DNA from: Bradyrhizobium diazoefficiens | Lineage (GTDB): Bacteria; Pseudomonadota; Alphaproteobacteria; Rhizobiales; Xanthobacteraceae | Assembly: GCF_018131185.1 (NCBI RefSeq) | Contig: NZ_JAFCJE010000011.1 | Span: forward strand, 1 to 64,000 | Length of the DNA: 64,000 bases | Reading direction: 5' to 3' | Notes under the pieces: model-generated | Seen by the model: the letters and a program-made list of their open reading frames with translations, nothing else | Database searches by the model: none | Told to the model about the DNA's origin: nothing | Part shown: positions 51,904-60,508 of the stretch, in pieces | How positions within the stretch are numbered: position 1 is the first letter of the stretch | How the letters are laid out: each line of letters begins with the position of its first letter | Translations under genes and position numbers: made by a program

Positions 51904-52597
51904 GGGATTGAGCGCGGGCTATTCGGCCAAGCCCGTCCTGAACGACATCTCGATCAATGTCGGCGCCGGCCAGTTCGTCGCGATCGTTGGGCCAAACGGC
52001 GCCGGCAAGACCACGCTTTTCAAGACCATCTCCGGCATCGTCAAGCCGAGCGGCGGTGCGATCACCTTCGACGGCGTCGACCTGCTCGCCGTGCCACCGC
52101 CGCAGCGCGCTCATCTCGGCATCGCCCACGTTCCCGAGGGCCGCCAGGTTTTCCCGTCTCTCACCGTGATGGAGAACCTGGAAATGGGCGCGATGACGGA
52201 GAGCGGCCGGCGCGACTGGCAGAGCAACATCGAGCGCATCTTCGAATGGCTGCCGGTGCTGAAGGAACGCCGCAACCAGTTCGCGGGCACGATGTCCGGT
52301 GGCCAGCAGCAGATGCTTGCGATCGGTCGCGGCCTCGCCTCCTCGCCGAAGCTGTTGATGCTCGACGAGCCCTCGATGGGGCTGGCGCCTTCGACCGCGG
52401 ACTTCATCTTCGAGCGCCTGATCGATATTCGCCGGCAGTCCGGCCTGACCATGCTGCTGGTCGAGCAGCGCGTCGCCGAAGCTCTGGAATCCGCGGACCA
52501 CGGCTACGTCCTCGAAGCGGGACACGTCGTGCTCGAGGGCAACAACGACACGCTGCGCGCCGACGATCGCGTGCGCAAGGCCTATCTCGGCATGTGA
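51890..52597 (+). CDS. Branched-chain-type ABC transporter ATPase (LivF)
   Basis: A 235-residue ATPase with Walker A GPNGAGKTT (35-43), LIV signature PEGRQVFPSLTVMENL, MSGGQQQMLAIGRGL signature and LLMLDEPSMGLAP Walker B; all motifs are canonical. It overlaps the fused gene by 14 nt, so it is translationally coupled. Pairs with the atypical LivG half of the fusion as the second nucleotide-binding subunit. Confidence 0.92.
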   Translation: MLRIEGLSAGYSAKPVLNDISINVGAGQFVAIVGPNGAGKTTLFKTISGIVKPSGGAITFDGVDLLAVPPPQRAHLGIAHVPEGRQVFPSLTVMENLEMGAMTESGRRDWQSNIERIFEWLPVLKERRNQFAGTMSGGQQQMLAIGRGLASSPKLLMLDEPSMGLAPSTADFIFERLIDIRRQSGLTMLLVEQRVAEALESADHGYVLEAGHVVLEGNNDTLRADDRVRKAYLGM

Positions 52598-52628
52598 CGA
52601 CAAGAACAAAGACAAGGGAGAGAACATA

Positions 52629-53864
52629 ATGAACAAGACGTCAAAGGGGCTCTCGCGCCGAACCGTGCTGTCCGGCGCTGCCGCCGTGGGCCTCGCCGGC
52701 GTGGCGCGCGCGCAGTCGCCGGCCGAGATCAAAGTCGGGCTGATCGTGCCGCTGTCGGGCATCTACACCCGTCCCGGCCAGGTGATGAAGATGGGCGCCG
52801 AGATGGGCATCGAGCACATCAATGCGCAGGGCGGCATCAAGGCGCTCGGCGGCGCCAAGCTGAAGCTGGTCGTGATCGACTGCGGCGATACCACCGAGAA
52901 GGCCAAGAACGCGGCGCAGCGTATGGTGGCGCAGGAACCTGACCTTGTTGCCGCGACCGGCTCGTATCTATCTTCCTTCACGCTGGCGGTAACCGAGGTG
53001 ACCGAGCGTGCCGAGCTGCCCGTGCTGACGCTGTCCTATTCGGACCTTCTGACCGACCGCGGCTTCAAATACATCTTCCAAACTGCGGCGACCGCAAGCC
53101 GTCAGTCAGAGCTCGGCCTGCCGACGCTGATGAAGCTCGCCGAGAACGCCTCCGGCAAGAAGCCGAAGACGGTGGCGATGCTGATGGACAACACCGCGAC
53201 GTCGGTTGCCACCGCGAAGGCGCTGAAGGAAAGACTGTTCGCACAGGAAGGCCTCCAGCTCGTCGTCGAGGAGGTCTGGACCCCTCCGCTGTCGGACGCG
53301 ACGCCGTTGATTCAGAAGGTTCGCTCGGCCAAGCCCGATCTGCTGCTGTTCATGCCGAACGCGGTGTCCGACGCCAAGCTCGGCCTCGAGAAGATCAGCG
53401 AGTTCGGGCTTGGCCAGGGCAAGATCCCGACCGTGTCCTTCAGCATCACCATCGCCGAGCCCGACATGCTCCAGAGCGTCAGCCCGGAGACCGTGCAGGG
53501 CATCATGACCATCGTCGCCAACTGGGGCTCCAAAGGCCACGAGGCCCTGATCGCGGAGCTGAAGGCCAAATACAAGGAGCCCTGGATGACCCAGAACGTC
53601 ATCTCGACCTATGGCGACATGTGGCTGATGAAGGAAGCCTTGGAGAAGGCCGGCAAGGCCGACCGCAATTCGGTCGCGCAGGCCTTCCGCACCATGGATG
53701 CCGGCCCGTCGAAATATTATCCGGGTGGCCAGCTCAAATTCGACGAGAAGGGCCGCAGGGTCGGCGCCGGCGTCGTCATCGTGCAATGGCAATCGGGCGT
53801 GCCGGTCACCGTCTATCCGCCCGAACTGGCGCAGGCGCAGCCGTTCTGGCCGAAGAAATCATAG
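52629..53864 (+). CDS. ABC substrate-binding protein 1 (LivK-like)
   Basis: A 411-residue periplasmic binding protein with a twin-arginine-type leader (LSRRTVLSG, cleaved near ARA/Q), the domain pattern GLIVPLSGIYTRPGQVMKMGAE, GGIKALGGAKLKLVV and RMVAQEPDLVAATGSYLSS. It brings ligand to the Liv-type membrane complex. The gene is 31 nt after livF. A close paralog follows directly. Confidence 0.9.
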   Translation: MNKTSKGLSRRTVLSGAAAVGLAGVARAQSPAEIKVGLIVPLSGIYTRPGQVMKMGAEMGIEHINAQGGIKALGGAKLKLVVIDCGDTTEKAKNAAQRMVAQEPDLVAATGSYLSSFTLAVTEVTERAELPVLTLSYSDLLTDRGFKYIFQTAATASRQSELGLPTLMKLAENASGKKPKTVAMLMDNTATSVATAKALKERLFAQEGLQLVVEEVWTPPLSDATPLIQKVRSAKPDLLLFMPNAVSDAKLGLEKISEFGLGQGKIPTVSFSITIAEPDMLQSVSPETVQGIMTIVANWGSKGHEALIAELKAKYKEPWMTQNVISTYGDMWLMKEALEKAGKADRNSVAQAFRTMDAGPSKYYPGGQLKFDEKGRRVGAGVVIVQWQSGVPVTVYPPELAQAQPFWPKKS

Positions 53865-53896
53865 AGCAACGCGCGATTTCAGGGAGGAGAATTGTC

Positions 53897-55123
53897 ATGA
53901 CCAAATCCAAGATCAGCCGGCGATTGCTGCTTGCCGGCGCGTCCGGCACGCTGATCGCATCCCGCGCCTGGGCCCAGCAACCGGCGGAAGTGAAGATCGG
54001 CCTGCTGGTGCCGATCTCCGGCATGTACGCCCGTCCGGGCACGGTGATGCGTCATGGCGCCGAGATGGCGGTTGAGCACATCAACGCGCAAGGCGGCATC
54101 AAGGCGCTTGGCGGCGCCAAGCTGAAGCTCGTGGTGCTCGATTCCGGCGACTCCACTGAGAAGGCCAAGAATGCGGCCCAGCGCATGGTCGCGCAGGAGA
54201 GCGATCTGGTCGCGGCCAGCGGCGCCTATCTGTCATCCTTCACGCTCGCGGTGACCGAGGTCACCGAGCGGGCCAACCTGCCCGTCCTCACCCTCTCCTA
54301 CTCCGACCTGATCACGGATCGCGGCTTCAAATACGTATTCCAGACCTCGGCCACGGCAGGCTCACAGGCCCGCCAGGCCTTGCCGCAGATCATCAAGCTG
54401 GCGGAGACGGCGTCCGGCAAGCGGCCGAAGACGGTCGCGATCCTCACCGACAACACGGCCGCGTCGATCGCCTCGGCGAAATCGATGCGCGAAGGCCTGC
54501 TGGCGGAGAACCAGCTGCAGCTGATCGTCGACGAGACCTTCACCCCGCCGCTCGCGGATGCAACATCACTGGTGCAGAAGATCCGCTCGGCGAAACCGGA
54601 TCTGCTGTTCTTCCTGCCGACCGTGATCTCCGATGCCAAGCTGCTCCTCGAGAAGATGAACGAGTTCGGTCTCGGCCAGGGCAAGGTGCCGACCATCTCC
54701 TTCGGCATCGCCATCGCCGAGCCCGACATGCTGCAGACCGTGAGTCCGGAGTTGCTCCAAGGAGTCCTGACCTGCGTTGCGAGCTGGGGCGCCAAGGGCC
54801 ACGAGGCCCTGATCGCGGAATTGAAGACCCGCTACAAGGAGCCGTGGATGACGCAGAACGCGATCTCCACCTATGGCGACATGTGGGTGATCAAGGACGC
54901 GCTGGAGAAGGCCGGCAAGGCCGACCGCGTCGCCGTCGGCGAGGCGCTGCGCACCATGGATGCCGGCCCCTCGAAATATTACCCGCTCGGCGAAATCAAG
55001 TTCGACCAGAAGGGCCGCCGCGTCGCCGCCGGCATGACCATCGTGCAGTGGCAATCCGGCGTTCCGGTAACCGTGTTCCCGCCGGAGCTCGCGCTGGCAA
55101 AGCCCTTCTGGCCGAAGAGCTGA
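53897..55123 (+). CDS. ABC substrate-binding protein 2 (LivK-like)
   Basis: A 408-residue paralog of the neighbour, with Tat-type leader (ISRRLLLAG) and nearly the same core (LLVPISGMYARPGTVM, GGIKALGGAKLKLVVLD, SYSDLITDRGFKYVFQT). Most of the length aligns without gaps, suggesting tandem duplication. ATG 53897 has GGAGG upstream. Different pocket residues imply related but different ligands. Confidence 0.9.
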   Translation: MTKSKISRRLLLAGASGTLIASRAWAQQPAEVKIGLLVPISGMYARPGTVMRHGAEMAVEHINAQGGIKALGGAKLKLVVLDSGDSTEKAKNAAQRMVAQESDLVAASGAYLSSFTLAVTEVTERANLPVLTLSYSDLITDRGFKYVFQTSATAGSQARQALPQIIKLAETASGKRPKTVAILTDNTAASIASAKSMREGLLAENQLQLIVDETFTPPLADATSLVQKIRSAKPDLLFFLPTVISDAKLLLEKMNEFGLGQGKVPTISFGIAIAEPDMLQTVSPELLQGVLTCVASWGAKGHEALIAELKTRYKEPWMTQNAISTYGDMWVIKDALEKAGKADRVAVGEALRTMDAGPSKYYPLGEIKFDQKGRRVAAGMTIVQWQSGVPVTVFPPELALAKPFWPKS

Positions 55124-55151
55124 TATCGCTGCAAGAGAAACGGAGAACACA

Positions 55152-55532
55152 ATGGACAAGGCGACCTATGACCGCGGGCTCGAGATCCGCAAGAGCGTGC
55201 TCGGCAACGAATTCGTCGACAAGGCGATCGCATCCGCGGACGACTTCAACCGGCCGATGCAGGACCTCACCACGGAATATTGCTGGGGTTACGTCTGGGG
55301 CCGCGAAGGCCTGACGCGGAAGACCCGCAGCTTCCTCAATCTGGCGATGCTCTGCGCACTCAACCGTCCGCATGAGCTGAAGACCCACGTCCGCGGCGCG
55401 CTCGCCAATGGAGCGACGCGGGAGGAGATCCGCGAGGTCTTCATGCAGGTCGCGATCTATTGCGGCGTGCCTGCCGGCGTCGACGCGTTCCGCAACGCGA
55501 AGGAAGTGTTCGCAGAACTCGACAAGAAATAA
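55152..55532 (+). CDS. Carboxymuconolactone decarboxylase-like protein 2
   Basis: A 126-residue CMD-fold protein similar to the one at 44778 (shared LLNLAMLCALNRPHELKTH-type core, VAIYCGVPAGVDAF). Both lack the paired Cys of AhpD peroxidases in the usual place, consistent with a decarboxylase-type role. It follows binding protein 2 by 28 nt, and the SDR gene follows after 15 nt. Confidence 0.85.
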   Translation: MDKATYDRGLEIRKSVLGNEFVDKAIASADDFNRPMQDLTTEYCWGYVWGREGLTRKTRSFLNLAMLCALNRPHELKTHVRGALANGATREEIREVFMQVAIYCGVPAGVDAFRNAKEVFAELDKK

Positions 55533-55547
55533 GGAAGCATCCGTGCG

Positions 55548-56318
55548 ATGAAGGGCAAATGGGCACTCGTGACCGGCGCGACCGCAGGCCTTGGCTTCGC
55601 GATCGCGAAAGGCCTGGCCGGCGCGGGCTGCAACATTGTCCTGCACGATCTCATTGCGCCGAAGCAGGTCGCGGATGATCTCCGCACCCGCTTCGGCGTC
55701 GAGATCATCCCCGCTTCTGCCGACCTGTCCCGGCGCGACGCCATCGAGAGCATGATGGCCGACATCCTCGACCGCTGCGGCGCTGTCGACATCCTCGTCA
55801 ACAACGCCGTGGTCAGGCATTTCTCGGCCATCGAGCAGTTTCCGTCCGATCGCTGGGACGATGCGCTCGCCGTGAACCTGTCGGCACCGTTCCACCTGAT
55901 CCGCCTGGCTCTGCCGGCCATGAAGCAGCGCGGCTGGGGCCGGATCGTCAATCTCGGCTCGATCTATTCGAGCCGCGCGGTCGAGGACCGCATCGACTAC
56001 GTGACCACCAAGACAGCCATTCTCGGCCTGACCCGCGCGGTGGCCATCGAGACCGCCCGCAGCGGCGTCACCTGCAACACGCTCTGCCCCGGCACGCTGC
56101 CGACGCCGGCGATCCTGAACAAGATCGCGACGATGGCAACGGACAGCAATCGTCCGCTCGACGACGTGACTCGGGAATATCTCGGCGAGCGCCAGCCGAC
56201 GCAGCGCTTCATCGGAATGGACGCCGTCGCCGCCATGGTCGTCTTTCTCTGTGGTCCCGCCACAAACGACATCACCGGAGCCAGCCTGCCCATCGACGGC
56301 GGCTGGTCGATCGCATGA
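55548..56318 (+). CDS. Short-chain dehydrogenase 1
   Basis: A 256-residue classical SDR with cofactor motif TGATAGLG (9-16), catalytic Ser138, Tyr151 and Lys155 (YVTTK), and NNA. The pattern resembles 3-hydroxybutyrate dehydrogenase. It probably oxidises a hydroxyacid or ketone of the pathway with NAD(P). ATG 55548 follows the stop of the CMD gene by 15 nt. Confidence 0.88.
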   Translation: MKGKWALVTGATAGLGFAIAKGLAGAGCNIVLHDLIAPKQVADDLRTRFGVEIIPASADLSRRDAIESMMADILDRCGAVDILVNNAVVRHFSAIEQFPSDRWDDALAVNLSAPFHLIRLALPAMKQRGWGRIVNLGSIYSSRAVEDRIDYVTTKTAILGLTRAVAIETARSGVTCNTLCPGTLPTPAILNKIATMATDSNRPLDDVTREYLGERQPTQRFIGMDAVAAMVVFLCGPATNDITGASLPIDGGWSIA

Positions 56319-56342
56319 CAGAAGTGGGATGGGAGTGCTGCG

Positions 56343-57083
56343 ATGACTGAACAACCAGGCCAGACCGTTGTCCTGACTGGCGCTGCCGGCGGCATGGGAC
56401 GTGCCATCACCGAGGCGCTGCTGGAGAGCGGTCGCCGCGTGGTGCTGGTCGACCGCGACGCCAGGGCGCTTCAGGAGCTGGCCGCCACGGCCGGCGACAG
56501 GGTGTTTCCGATCCAGCTCGACGTCAGCGATTCTCGCGCCGTGGATGGTCTGCCGGAGGCCGTTCCCGCTCATTTCAAGCCGGTCGATGTCCTCATCAAC
56601 AATGCCGGGCATGACATCGGCGGCCGGACGCGCTTCGATGCCGGCTCCGCCGACGACTGGTCCAACATCATCCAGACCAACCTGATCGGCCTGATGCGGG
56701 TCACGCGCGCGATCCTCCCCGAAATGGTCAAGCGCAACGCCGGACACATCGTCAACATCAGCTCGATCAACGCCGTCCGCATCGTCCCCGACATGGCGGC
56801 CTACAGCACCAGCAAGGCGGGCGTGCACATGTTCACCGAGACGCTCAGGGGTGAACTTGCCGAAACCGCGATTCGGGTCACCGAGCTCCAGCCCGGCCTG
56901 ACCAAAACCAACATCATCCTGACCCGCTATCGCGGCGACAAGCAGAAAGAAAAGGACTATTTCGACCAGTTCAGAATGGCGCTGGAGCCTGCCGATATTG
57001 CCCGCTCGATCGTGTTCGCGCTGGACCAGCCCGCCCACGTTCAAATTGCCGAAATGATGATTCTGCCTGTAAACCGGTACTGA
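56343..57083 (+). CDS. Short-chain dehydrogenase 2
   Basis: A 246-residue SDR with LTGAAGGMG (11-19), NNAG (86-89), Ser140 and YSTSK (Tyr154, Lys158); the family trait INGxAxxRYG is replaced by a C-terminus ending in ILPVNRY. Similar to YdfG/serine-3-dehydrogenase-like enzymes. Lies 24 nt after SDR 1. The two SDRs differ enough to have different substrates. Confidence 0.86.
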   Translation: MTEQPGQTVVLTGAAGGMGRAITEALLESGRRVVLVDRDARALQELAATAGDRVFPIQLDVSDSRAVDGLPEAVPAHFKPVDVLINNAGHDIGGRTRFDAGSADDWSNIIQTNLIGLMRVTRAILPEMVKRNAGHIVNISSINAVRIVPDMAAYSTSKAGVHMFTETLRGELAETAIRVTELQPGLTKTNIILTRYRGDKQKEKDYFDQFRMALEPADIARSIVFALDQPAHVQIAEMMILPVNRY

Positions 57084-57107
57084 CTTTTCCCGAACCAGGG
57101 CCCGGAC

Positions 57108-57824
57108 ATGGACAGACGTAGCGATTTGCAGTCGACACTCCGCATCGAGGACGTTCCGACCGTCCGGGCGATGGTCGCCCAGAAGCTGCGCGAGGCGATC
57201 ATGTCCGGAACCCTGAAGCCGGGCCAACGCCTGGTCGAGCGCGAGCTCTGCGAAATGATGGGCGTCAGCCGCCCCTCGATCCGTGAAGCGCTTCGCGCGC
57301 TCGAAGCCGACGGGCTGGTCAACATCGTCCCCCATCGCGGCCCCATGGTGTCCACGATCAGCCTGGAGGAAGCCCGGCAGCTCTACGCGGCGCGCGCGGT
57401 GCTCGAAGGCTTCGCCGGCCGCGAGTGTGCCAGGCTGCATGATCCCGAGGTAGCGCGCCGGATCGGGGAGGCCCTGACGCGGCTGAAGGCGGCCGCGGCC
57501 AAGCAGGATCTCGTCGGCTGCCTCGAGGCCAAGACTGACTTCTACGCCGCGCTGATCGGCGGCTGCCGCAATGCCTTCATCGAGCGCGCGCTCAAGCCGC
57601 TCCACGACCGTATCCAGCTCTTGCGGATCACCTCGATGTCGCAGCCGAAGCGGATCAACAAGAGCCTGCGCGAGGTCACCGCGATCTGGCGGGCGATCCA
57701 GAGCGGCGATGCGGAGCTCGCCGAGCGCTGCTGCGTCGACCACATCAATGCGGCCGCCGTGGCCGCGCTCGACATGATCGAAAAATCGTCGGCGGCCAAG
57801 GAGGCGGCGCCTACCGACGACTAG
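57108..57824 (+). CDS. GntR-family (FadR subfamily) transcription regulator
   Basis: A 238-residue regulator. A winged HTH at about 18-80 (LREAIMSGTLKPGQRLVERELCEMMGVSRPSIREALRALEADGLV) is followed by a helical FCD ligand domain (about 90-220) with metal-binding candidates (Asp, His residues in PLHDRIQ and CVDHINA). It is the only regulator gene in the cluster. The palindrome at 46652 is a plausible site for it. Ligand is probably an intermediate of the pathway. Confidence 0.9.
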   Translation: MDRRSDLQSTLRIEDVPTVRAMVAQKLREAIMSGTLKPGQRLVERELCEMMGVSRPSIREALRALEADGLVNIVPHRGPMVSTISLEEARQLYAARAVLEGFAGRECARLHDPEVARRIGEALTRLKAAAAKQDLVGCLEAKTDFYAALIGGCRNAFIERALKPLHDRIQLLRITSMSQPKRINKSLREVTAIWRAIQSGDAELAERCCVDHINAAAVAALDMIEKSSAAKEAAPTDD

Positions 57825-57848
57825 AACAATGCCGCCAGGGAGTGTTCG

Positions 57849-58823
57849 ATGCCGTATCTCGTACGATCGCTGATCCTGCTTGTCCTGCTCACACCCTGCG
57901 GCGCTTCCGTCGCGAACGACTATCCCTCACGTCCGGTCACGCTGATCGTGCCCTTCTCCGCCGGCGGACCGGGCGACGTGATCGCGCGGATCCTCGGCGG
58001 CGCCATGAGTGCAACGCTGAAACAGTCCGTCGTTATAGAAAATGTCGTCGGTGCCGGCGGCACGCTCGGCACCAACCGCGTCGCCAAGGCACCCTCCGAT
58101 GGTTACACGCTGCTCCTCATGCATGTCGGCCAGGCCACCGCCCCTGCCCTTTACGCCAAGCTGCCGTTCGATCCGGTCGGCGACTTCGCCCCAATCGGGC
58201 TCGTCACCGACGTGCCGATGATCCTGGTCGCGCGGCCGAACTATCCCGCCAAGGACCTCGGCGAGCTCATCACGCAGATCCGCAAGGCCGGCGATAAGGT
58301 CACTTTCGGCAATGTCGGCCTCGGCTCAGCCTCGCAGCTCTGCGGCCTGATGTTCATGAACGCAACAGGCACCAAACTCACGCCGATCTACTACAAGGGC
58401 GGCGGACCAGCGTTGAATGACGTCATCGCCGGCCATATCGACGTCTATTGCGATCCCGCAACCGGTCCGACGCCGTACATCCAGTCGAACACGATCAAGG
58501 GCTACGCCATTACCAGCAAAACGCGGGTGGCGACGCTGCCTGAGGTGCCGACCTCCACGGAAGCCGGCGTTCCCGAATTTGACGTGACGACTTGGTATGG
58601 TCTCTACGCGCCGAGGGGGACGCCGAAACCGGTGATGGACCATCTCGTCGCCGCGCTGCAGGCGGCGCTGAGGGACCCCGCACTGATCAGCCGCTTTGCC
58701 GAGCTCAGCATGACTCCCGTCGAGTCCGAGCGTGCGACGCCGGAAGCGCTCGAAGCGTTCTTGAAAGCCGAGATCGGCAAATGGGGACGGATCATCAAAG
58801 CCGCTGGAATCGATCCGCAGTAG
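57849..58823 (+). CDS. Bug/TctC-type tripartite tricarboxylate binding protein
   Basis: A 324-residue periplasmic binding protein with a Sec signal (about 1-22, ...CGASVAND) and Bug-family features: PSRPVTLIVPFSAGGPGDVIARIL, ENVVGAGGTLGTNRVAKAPSDGYTLL and DFAPIGLV. The membrane partners (TctA, TctB) are not in the window, so it is an orphan receptor. It may capture the same acid as the ABC binding proteins or act as a sensor. Confidence 0.88.
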   Translation: MPYLVRSLILLVLLTPCGASVANDYPSRPVTLIVPFSAGGPGDVIARILGGAMSATLKQSVVIENVVGAGGTLGTNRVAKAPSDGYTLLLMHVGQATAPALYAKLPFDPVGDFAPIGLVTDVPMILVARPNYPAKDLGELITQIRKAGDKVTFGNVGLGSASQLCGLMFMNATGTKLTPIYYKGGGPALNDVIAGHIDVYCDPATGPTPYIQSNTIKGYAITSKTRVATLPEVPTSTEAGVPEFDVTTWYGLYAPRGTPKPVMDHLVAALQAALRDPALISRFAELSMTPVESERATPEALEAFLKAEIGKWGRIIKAAGIDPQ

Positions 58824-58929
58824 ACGCCAGCGTCGGAGAGGCGGATGCCTCTCTACATGCTGCGATAGCGCTCGATCGCTCAAAGGCCGATCGCCAAAAG
58901 CTTACTAATGATGCATTTTTGTTGATCTA

Positions 58930-58952
58930 TCGGTGCACACGTCGTGCACACG
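58930..58952. repeat. Right copy of 23-nt near-repeat (possible attachment/arm site)
   Basis: Matches 43605-43627 at 21 of 23 positions and lies in an A/T-rich segment between the Bug gene and the polyol operon. It marks a possible right edge of the island; the partner sequence in dusA (the APMMDWTD coding part) is not seen here. Confidence 0.45.
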
Positions 58953-58999
58953 CGGCCTTCTAACTGACTGAAATTACTTGAGGGCATGGCGCCGACGGG

Positions 59000-60508
59000 T
59001 TAGATAAAGCTCGCAAATGCGTCCCGTTGCGCCACCGTCAAATGCAGGCCATGTTTGGTGCGCCGATCCAGAAAGTCCTGGGGCACCCTGGCCCATTCGG
59101 TCTCGCGAAGAAACATGGCCTCGCGTTCGTAGAAGTCGCCGCCGAAATGCCGGCCGAGATCGGCCGACACGCGGGCGGGGCCCAGCAGCTCGCGCGCCCG
59201 CGTGCCGTACAGGCGGGCATAGTGGTGGACCAGCTTGCACGGCAGATCGGGATATTCGCGCGCAAGCTGGACGATGAAGGCATCGAAGTCACGGCCGATG
59301 TCGCCACCCGGCAGCGGCCGTCCCGCCGTCCAGGCCTGCGCCATGGTCGGGAACCACGGCGTGAGACGCTGCAATGCCTGTTCCGCGAGCCGGCGGTAGG
59401 TCGTGATCTTGCCGCCGAAGATCGAGAGCAGCGGCGGCACGCCATCTGCGCCGTGAACCTCGAAAACATAGTCGCGCGTCACCGCCGAGGGGTTCTCGGT
59501 ATTGTCGTCGTATAGTGGCCGGACGCCGGAAAATGAATGGACGATCTCCCGCTCGTCCGGCGGGGCGCGAAAGTAACGGCGCAGGACGCCGAACAAGTAG
59601 GCGATCTCGCCCTCGTCGATCGCGACGTCTTCCACGCCGCCGTCATAGGAGATGTCCGTCGTACCGATCAGCGCCAGATCCTTCTCGTAAGGGTTGACGA
59701 AGATGACGCGACGGTCCGCGTTCTGGAGCAGATAGGCCTGCGGCCCACTCCAGAATTTTGGCACAACCAGATGACTTCCCTTGACCAGCCGCACATTGTG
59801 CGAGGCGTTCAGCCCGGCGACATTCTGGACGACGTCCTGGACCCAGGGACCTGCGGCATTGACCAGCGCTCGCGCCCGGACGATCTGCGTGCCGCTGTCA
59901 TCTCCCTGCATCTCCAGGTGCCATACGCCCGCTTCCCGCCGCGCACGCAACGCGCGGGTGCGGGGCAGGATGATCGCGCTGTTGTGCGCGGCATCAACCA
60001 GATTGAGGATCACGAGCCGGGCGTCATCGACCCAGCAATCCGAGTATTCAAACCCGCGGCGAAACTCGGAGCGCAGCGGCGCGCCCTCAGGCGCGTGCGT
60101 GAGATCGAGACCACGGCTCGACGGCAGATGCTTGCGACCGCCGAGATGGTCATAGAGAAACAGCCCGCTGCGAACCAGCCACGCTGGCCGCTGCTCGGGC
60201 GAGTGGGGCAGCACGAAACGCATCGGCCAGATGATGTGCGGCGCGGAGGCGAGCAGAACCTCGCGCTCGATCAAGGCTTCGCGCACCAGGCGAAACTCGT
60301 AGTATTCGAGGTAGCGCAGCCCGCCATGAACGAGCTTGCCCGAGCGCGACGAAGTGCCCTCGGCAAGATCGCCCTTCTCGCACAGTAGAACCTTCAGGCC
60401 GCGGCCCGCGGCATCGCGCGCGATGCCGGCCCCGTTAATGCCACCGCCGATGATCGCGATGTCGACCAGCCCGTGATCCCTGCCCGCGTGCGGCGCAGCC
60501 CCGGTCAT
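59000..60508 (-). CDS. glpD: FAD-dependent glycerol-3-phosphate dehydrogenase-like (GlpD/EryB family)
   Basis: A 502-residue flavoenzyme: IAIIGGGINGAGIARDAAGRG (about 18-38) binds FAD, and RSGKLVHGGLRYLE, TTDISYDGG and GGKITTYRRLAEQ are hallmarks of GlpD. Relatives include erythritol-4-phosphate dehydrogenase. It starts at ATG 60508, sharing one base with the upstream aldolase stop (TGATG), so it is translationally coupled as the last gene of the polyol operon. Confidence 0.87.
   Translation of the reverse strand: MTGAAPHAGRDHGLVDIAIIGGGINGAGIARDAAGRGLKVLLCEKGDLAEGTSSRSGKLVHGGLRYLEYYEFRLVREALIEREVLLASAPHIIWPMRFVLPHSPEQRPAWLVRSGLFLYDHLGGRKHLPSSRGLDLTHAPEGAPLRSEFRRGFEYSDCWVDDARLVILNLVDAAHNSAIILPRTRALRARREAGVWHLEMQGDDSGTQIVRARALVNAAGPWVQDVVQNVAGLNASHNVRLVKGSHLVVPKFWSGPQAYLLQNADRRVIFVNPYEKDLALIGTTDISYDGGVEDVAIDEGEIAYLFGVLRRYFRAPPDEREIVHSFSGVRPLYDDNTENPSAVTRDYVFEVHGADGVPPLLSIFGGKITTYRRLAEQALQRLTPWFPTMAQAWTAGRPLPGGDIGRDFDAFIVQLAREYPDLPCKLVHHYARLYGTRARELLGPARVSADLGRHFGGDFYEREAMFLRETEWARVPQDFLDRRTKHGLHLTVAQRDAFASFI

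Noticed and set aside
54996..57743. Long minus-strand open frame opposite the SDR, CMD and GntR genes
   Set aside because: Plus-strand genes carry clear SDR, CMD and GntR motifs. The antisense frame has no recognisable domains.
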